Part shown: piece after piece, positions 61,255-64,000 of the stretch
Layout of the letters: each line of letters starts with the position of its first letter
How positions within the stretch are numbered: position 1 is the first letter of the stretch
Assembly (NCBI RefSeq): GCF_014197035.1
Contig: NZ_JACIEU010000011.1
Span: 62,001 to 126,000 of the forward strand
Reading direction: 5' to 3'
Source: Sphingobium scionense
GTDB taxonomy: Bacteria > Pseudomonadota > Alphaproteobacteria > Sphingomonadales > Sphingomonadaceae
DNA: 64,000 nt
Position numbers and translations under genes: made by a program
The notes under the pieces: model-generated
The model's input: only the letters and a program-made list of their open reading frames with translations
What the model was told of the DNA's origin: nothing
Database searches by the model: none

Positions 61255-63066
61255 ATGGATCGTCGTCAATTCCTGCTTTCCTCGGGCGCGGTTGCGCTCG
61301 CCACCGCTGCGCCCCGCGCGCTGGCCCAAGCCGCTGGCGCCGATGATGCGCGCCTGTCGGCAGCCTTCGCCACCGCCTTCGAGCGCCAGCTCGACCTGTC
61401 GCCCGCCATGGTCACCAGCCTCGGCCTCGACAAGGGTGCGCGTTCCGCCGCCAAGAGCCAGCTCGATGACAACAGCAAGTCGGGCACGATGAAGAAGCTG
61501 GCCGCGACCCAGGCCGTGATCAAGGAATTCAAGGGATATGAGGGCGCCGCCTTGTCGGATGCGCAGCGCCTGAACCTGGAGGTGATCCTCTATTCGCTCG
61601 ACCAGCAGACCGTCGCCCCGGCCAAGTTCGGCCTCAACAGCGTCCAGCGCCCCTATCGCATCTTCCAGCAGGGCGGCAGCTATTTCCAGACGCCCGATTT
61701 CCTGAACACCGCCCACACCATCAACACTGCCGGTGATTGTGAGGCCTATGTCGCCCGGCTCGACGCCTTCGCCCGCAACCTGCGGACCGACACCGCGCTG
61801 CAGCGGGACGAAGCCGCGCGCGGCTATCTGGCGCCGGGCTGGTCGCTCGACCTGACGCTTGGCCAGATGAAGAAGCTGCGTGGCCAGCCGGCCGCGACCA
61901 GCAGCCTGGTCCAGTCGCTGGTGAAGCGCGCCGCTGCCAAGGGCGTGACCGGCGACTGGCAGGCACAGGCCGCCGCGATCGTCGAAAAGTCGATCTACCC
62001 CGCACTCGACGAGCAGATCGCCGCGATCGAGGCATTGAAGCCCAAGACCGTCGCAGGCGACGGCGTGTGGCGGACCCCGCGCGGCGATGAAATCTACGCC
62101 GCCGCCTTGAAGCAGGCGACCACCACTGACCTTAGCGCCGACCAGATTCACGCCATGGGACTGGAGCAGGTTGCCGACATCAGCGCCAAGCTGGACGTGA
62201 TCCTGAACGATGCCGGCTTCACCAAGGGCAGCGTCGGCGAAAAGCTCGCCGCGCTCAATGTCGACCCGGCCCAGCTCTATGCCGACAGCCCGGACGGCCG
62301 CGCCGCCCTGCTCGCCCAGCTCAACCGCGATCTCGACGCGATGAAGGCGAAGCTGCCCCAGGCGTTCACGACGATCCCCAACACGCCGCTCGAAATCCGC
62401 GCCGTGCCGGTCGAGATCCAGGACGGCGCCTCCAACGGCTATTATAACCGCGCCGCGCTCGACGGTTCGCGCCCGGCCATCTACTTCATCAATCTGAAGG
62501 ATGTCGGCGACTGGCCGAAATATGGCCTGCCCGCGCTCACCTATCATGAAGGCGTGCCGGGTCATCACCTCCAGATCTCGACCGCACAGACCGCCGGCGA
62601 CGTTCCCATGCTGCGCAAGATCGCCTTCATGAGCGCCTATAGCGAAGGCTGGGCGCTCTATGCCGAGCAACTGGCCGACGAACTGGGCGGCTATGCGACG
62701 CCGATCGACCGCGCCGGCTATCTCCAGTCCTTCCTGTTCCGCGCCGCCCGCCTGGTGGTCGACACCGGCATCCACTCCAAGCAATGGAGCGTCAAGCAGG
62801 CGACCGATTACATGGTCGAGAAGACCGGCTTCGCTCGCCCCCGCTGCCAACGCGAAGTCGAGCGCTATTGCACCCAGCCGGGCCAGGCGACCAGCTACAA
62901 GGTCGGCCATGGCAGCTGGACCAAGGCGCGCGAAAAGGCGCAGGCGCTGCTGGGTGACAAGTTCGATATCAAGCAGTTCCACGCGGTTCTTGAGGAAGGC
63001 GCGATGCCGCTGTCGATCCTGGAAAAGCGGATCGAGGATCGCGCCCGGGCGCTCATTCAGGCCTGA
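61255..63066 (+). CDS. DUF885-family peptidase, Tat-exported
   Basis: A 603-residue protein starting MDRRQFLLSSGAVALATAAP, a Tat-type signal. The catalytic-type motif is LTYHEGVPGHHLQISTAQ (HExxPGHH), followed by YSEGWALYAEQL with the likely third ligand. It is distantly similar to the DUF885 protein at 29474. Outside the hydroxyproline island, it may be a general periplasmic dipeptidase. It follows a likely ATG-context GGGACTTAAGGGAG site and ends before a strong hairpin. Confidence 0.85.
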   Translation: MDRRQFLLSSGAVALATAAPRALAQAAGADDARLSAAFATAFERQLDLSPAMVTSLGLDKGARSAAKSQLDDNSKSGTMKKLAATQAVIKEFKGYEGAALSDAQRLNLEVILYSLDQQTVAPAKFGLNSVQRPYRIFQQGGSYFQTPDFLNTAHTINTAGDCEAYVARLDAFARNLRTDTALQRDEAARGYLAPGWSLDLTLGQMKKLRGQPAATSSLVQSLVKRAAAKGVTGDWQAQAAAIVEKSIYPALDEQIAAIEALKPKTVAGDGVWRTPRGDEIYAAALKQATTTDLSADQIHAMGLEQVADISAKLDVILNDAGFTKGSVGEKLAALNVDPAQLYADSPDGRAALLAQLNRDLDAMKAKLPQAFTTIPNTPLEIRAVPVEIQDGASNGYYNRAALDGSRPAIYFINLKDVGDWPKYGLPALTYHEGVPGHHLQISTAQTAGDVPMLRKIAFMSAYSEGWALYAEQLADELGGYATPIDRAGYLQSFLFRAARLVVDTGIHSKQWSVKQATDYMVEKTGFARPRCQREVERYCTQPGQATSYKVGHGSWTKAREKAQALLGDKFDIKQFHAVLEEGAMPLSILEKRIEDRARALIQA

Positions 63067-63077
63067 TAAAAGACAAG

Positions 63078-63108
63078 CGGGTCCGGCCTTCCCTCAAGGC
63101 CGGACCCG
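63078..63108 (+). terminator. Strong hairpin after the DUF885 gene
   Basis: CGGGTCCGGCCTT at 63078-63090 pairs perfectly with AAGGCCGGACCCG at 63096-63108 (13 bp, five-base loop), just after the stop. No T-run follows, so termination may be partial. Confidence 0.65.
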
Positions 63109-63142
63109 TTGCATGATCGCAAAAGAACAAAGGGGTATCGCC

Positions 63143-64000
63143 ATGCTTCGTGCCGCACAGATTTCCGCTGCCGCCCTGATGATCGCTGCGCTCGCCGCGC
63201 CGATCGCCGCGCAGACCGATCCGATGACCCCGGACAAGGTCGATGTCTATGATCCGGCGCGGCCGCAGGCGGACTATGTGCGCAAGGAAGTGATGATCCC
63301 GATGCGCGACGGGGTGAAGCTGTTCACCGTCATCGTCATGCGCAAGGGCACCAGCCATGGCCCGATCCTGCTGACCCGCACCCCCTATGATGCGGGCAAG
63401 GCGACCAGCCGCAACCGCAGCCAGAAGATCGAGGAAATCCTGCCGGTCATGGACGCGGATTTCGTCAATGACGGCTATATCCGCGTCTATCAGGACGTGC
63501 GCGGCCTGAAGGGGTCGGAGGGCGACTATGTCATGACCCGCCCGCTGCGTGGCCCGCTCAACAAGACCGACGTCGACAACAGCACCGACGCCTATGACAC
63601 GATCGACTGGCTGGTGAAGAATGTGCCGGAAACCAACGGCAAGGTCGCGATCACCGGCTCCTCCTATCCCGGCTTCACCTCGCTGATGGCGCTGATCGAT
63701 CCGCACCCTGCATTGAAGGCCGCCGTGCCGCAGAGCCCGATGGTCGACGGCTGGATGGGCGACGACTGGTTCCACAATGGCGCCTTCCGCAATTTCGGCT
63801 TCGGCTACAGCCTGTCGCAGACCGCCAAGAAGGGCGGCGGCGCGATCCCGATGGGCAATGGCGACGAATATACGACGATGCTGAACGCCGGATCGGCCGG
63901 CGACTTCGCCCGCGCCTATGGTCTCGACGCCTTCCCCTCGGTCCGCAAGCTGCTCGAACACCCCGCCTATGACCCCTATTGGCAGGAACAGGCGGTCGAC
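63143..64000 (+). CDS. S15/CocE-type hydrolase, 5' part (cut by window end)
   Basis: At least 286 residues are visible from the ATG at 63143, preceded by AAAGGGG. Signal peptide MLRAAQISAAALMIAALAAP, cleavage near AIAAQ. IPMRDGVKLFTVIVMRKG and TRTPYDAGKATSRNR are the S15/CocE N-terminal pattern, and the nucleophile is Ser174 in TGSSYPGFTSL. Family members are X-Pro dipeptidyl peptidases, alpha-amino acid ester hydrolases or acylases; the remaining catalytic residues are outside the window. Adjacent to a DUF885 peptidase, so peptide breakdown is plausible. Confidence 0.85.
   Translation, partial: MLRAAQISAAALMIAALAAPIAAQTDPMTPDKVDVYDPARPQADYVRKEVMIPMRDGVKLFTVIVMRKGTSHGPILLTRTPYDAGKATSRNRSQKIEEILPVMDADFVNDGYIRVYQDVRGLKGSEGDYVMTRPLRGPLNKTDVDNSTDAYDTIDWLVKNVPETNGKVAITGSSYPGFTSLMALIDPHPALKAAVPQSPMVDGWMGDDWFHNGAFRNFGFGYSLSQTAKKGGGAIPMGNGDEYTTMLNAGSAGDFARAYGLDAFPSVRKLLEHPAYDPYWQEQAVD

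Noticed and set aside
63132..63141. GGGGTATCGC also occurs before the S15-type hydrolase
   Set aside because: It matches the integrase-side repeat, but it forms part of the ribosome site region of an unrelated gene 47 kb away; a single chance 10-base match is the simpler explanation.

Overview
The window reads as chromosomal DNA of an alphaproteobacterium of the order Sphingomonadales, probably a Sphingobium/Sphingomonas-type organism. This rests on high GC, many TTG/GTG starts, TonB-receptor and amidohydrolase-rich catabolic DNA, sphingomonad-type dispersed repeats, and small families such as DUF2093, DUF2849 and DUF934. The genus assignment is an inference from gene content.

Positions 1 to about 18970 are the right part of a siphovirus-type prophage: tail completion protein, tail tube, a tail assembly chaperone pair joined by a clear -1 frameshift signal, tape measure, a tail-tip block in gene-transfer-agent-like order, a beta-helix tailspike, an SGNH esterase and a lectin-like protein, holin, GH108 endolysin, a P4-type integrase, a Com/DNA adenine methylase pair and a RepA-like winged-helix protein.

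Positions 19152 to 42581 form a coherent catabolic island. It carries hydroxyproline epimerase, hydroxyproline oxidase and pyrroline-hydroxycarboxylate deaminase genes, a pyrroline-2-carboxylate reductase candidate, prolidase, an S10 carboxypeptidase, a DUF885 peptidase, two prolidase-like amidohydrolases, a GH127 beta-L-arabinofuranosidase, a TonB receptor, a POT peptide transporter, an APC permease and a FadR-type GntR regulator. The sequence ATCGTATAC, or a close variant, lies in front of every transcription unit. I interpret the island as a locus for using plant hydroxyproline-rich glycoproteins or arabinosylated Hyp peptides: uptake across the outer membrane, removal of arabinose, proteolysis, import and conversion of Hyp. 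The last enzyme (alpha-ketoglutarate semialdehyde dehydrogenase) is not in the island.

Positions 42754 to 45124 hold a glutathione-dependent formaldehyde detoxification operon (adhC, a VOC protein, fghA). Positions 45336 to 54339 hold mixed housekeeping and unknown genes: a 29-residue membrane peptide, DUF2093, a nitronate monooxygenase-like protein, a glycosyltransferase, a hydrolase, SelO, a beta-helix protein, a small HTH protein, an AT-richer YcxB-like gene, and a tandem duplication of an 82-residue secreted protein. Positions 54621 to 56951 carry an RBBP9-type hydrolase and an AstD-like aldehyde dehydrogenase. Positions 57040 to 61116 are a sulfate assimilation operon (SUMT, DUF2849, CysI, DUF934, CysH), interrupted by a palindromic dispersed repeat. 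The window ends with a second DUF885 peptidase, a strong hairpin and the 5' part of an S15/CocE-type hydrolase.
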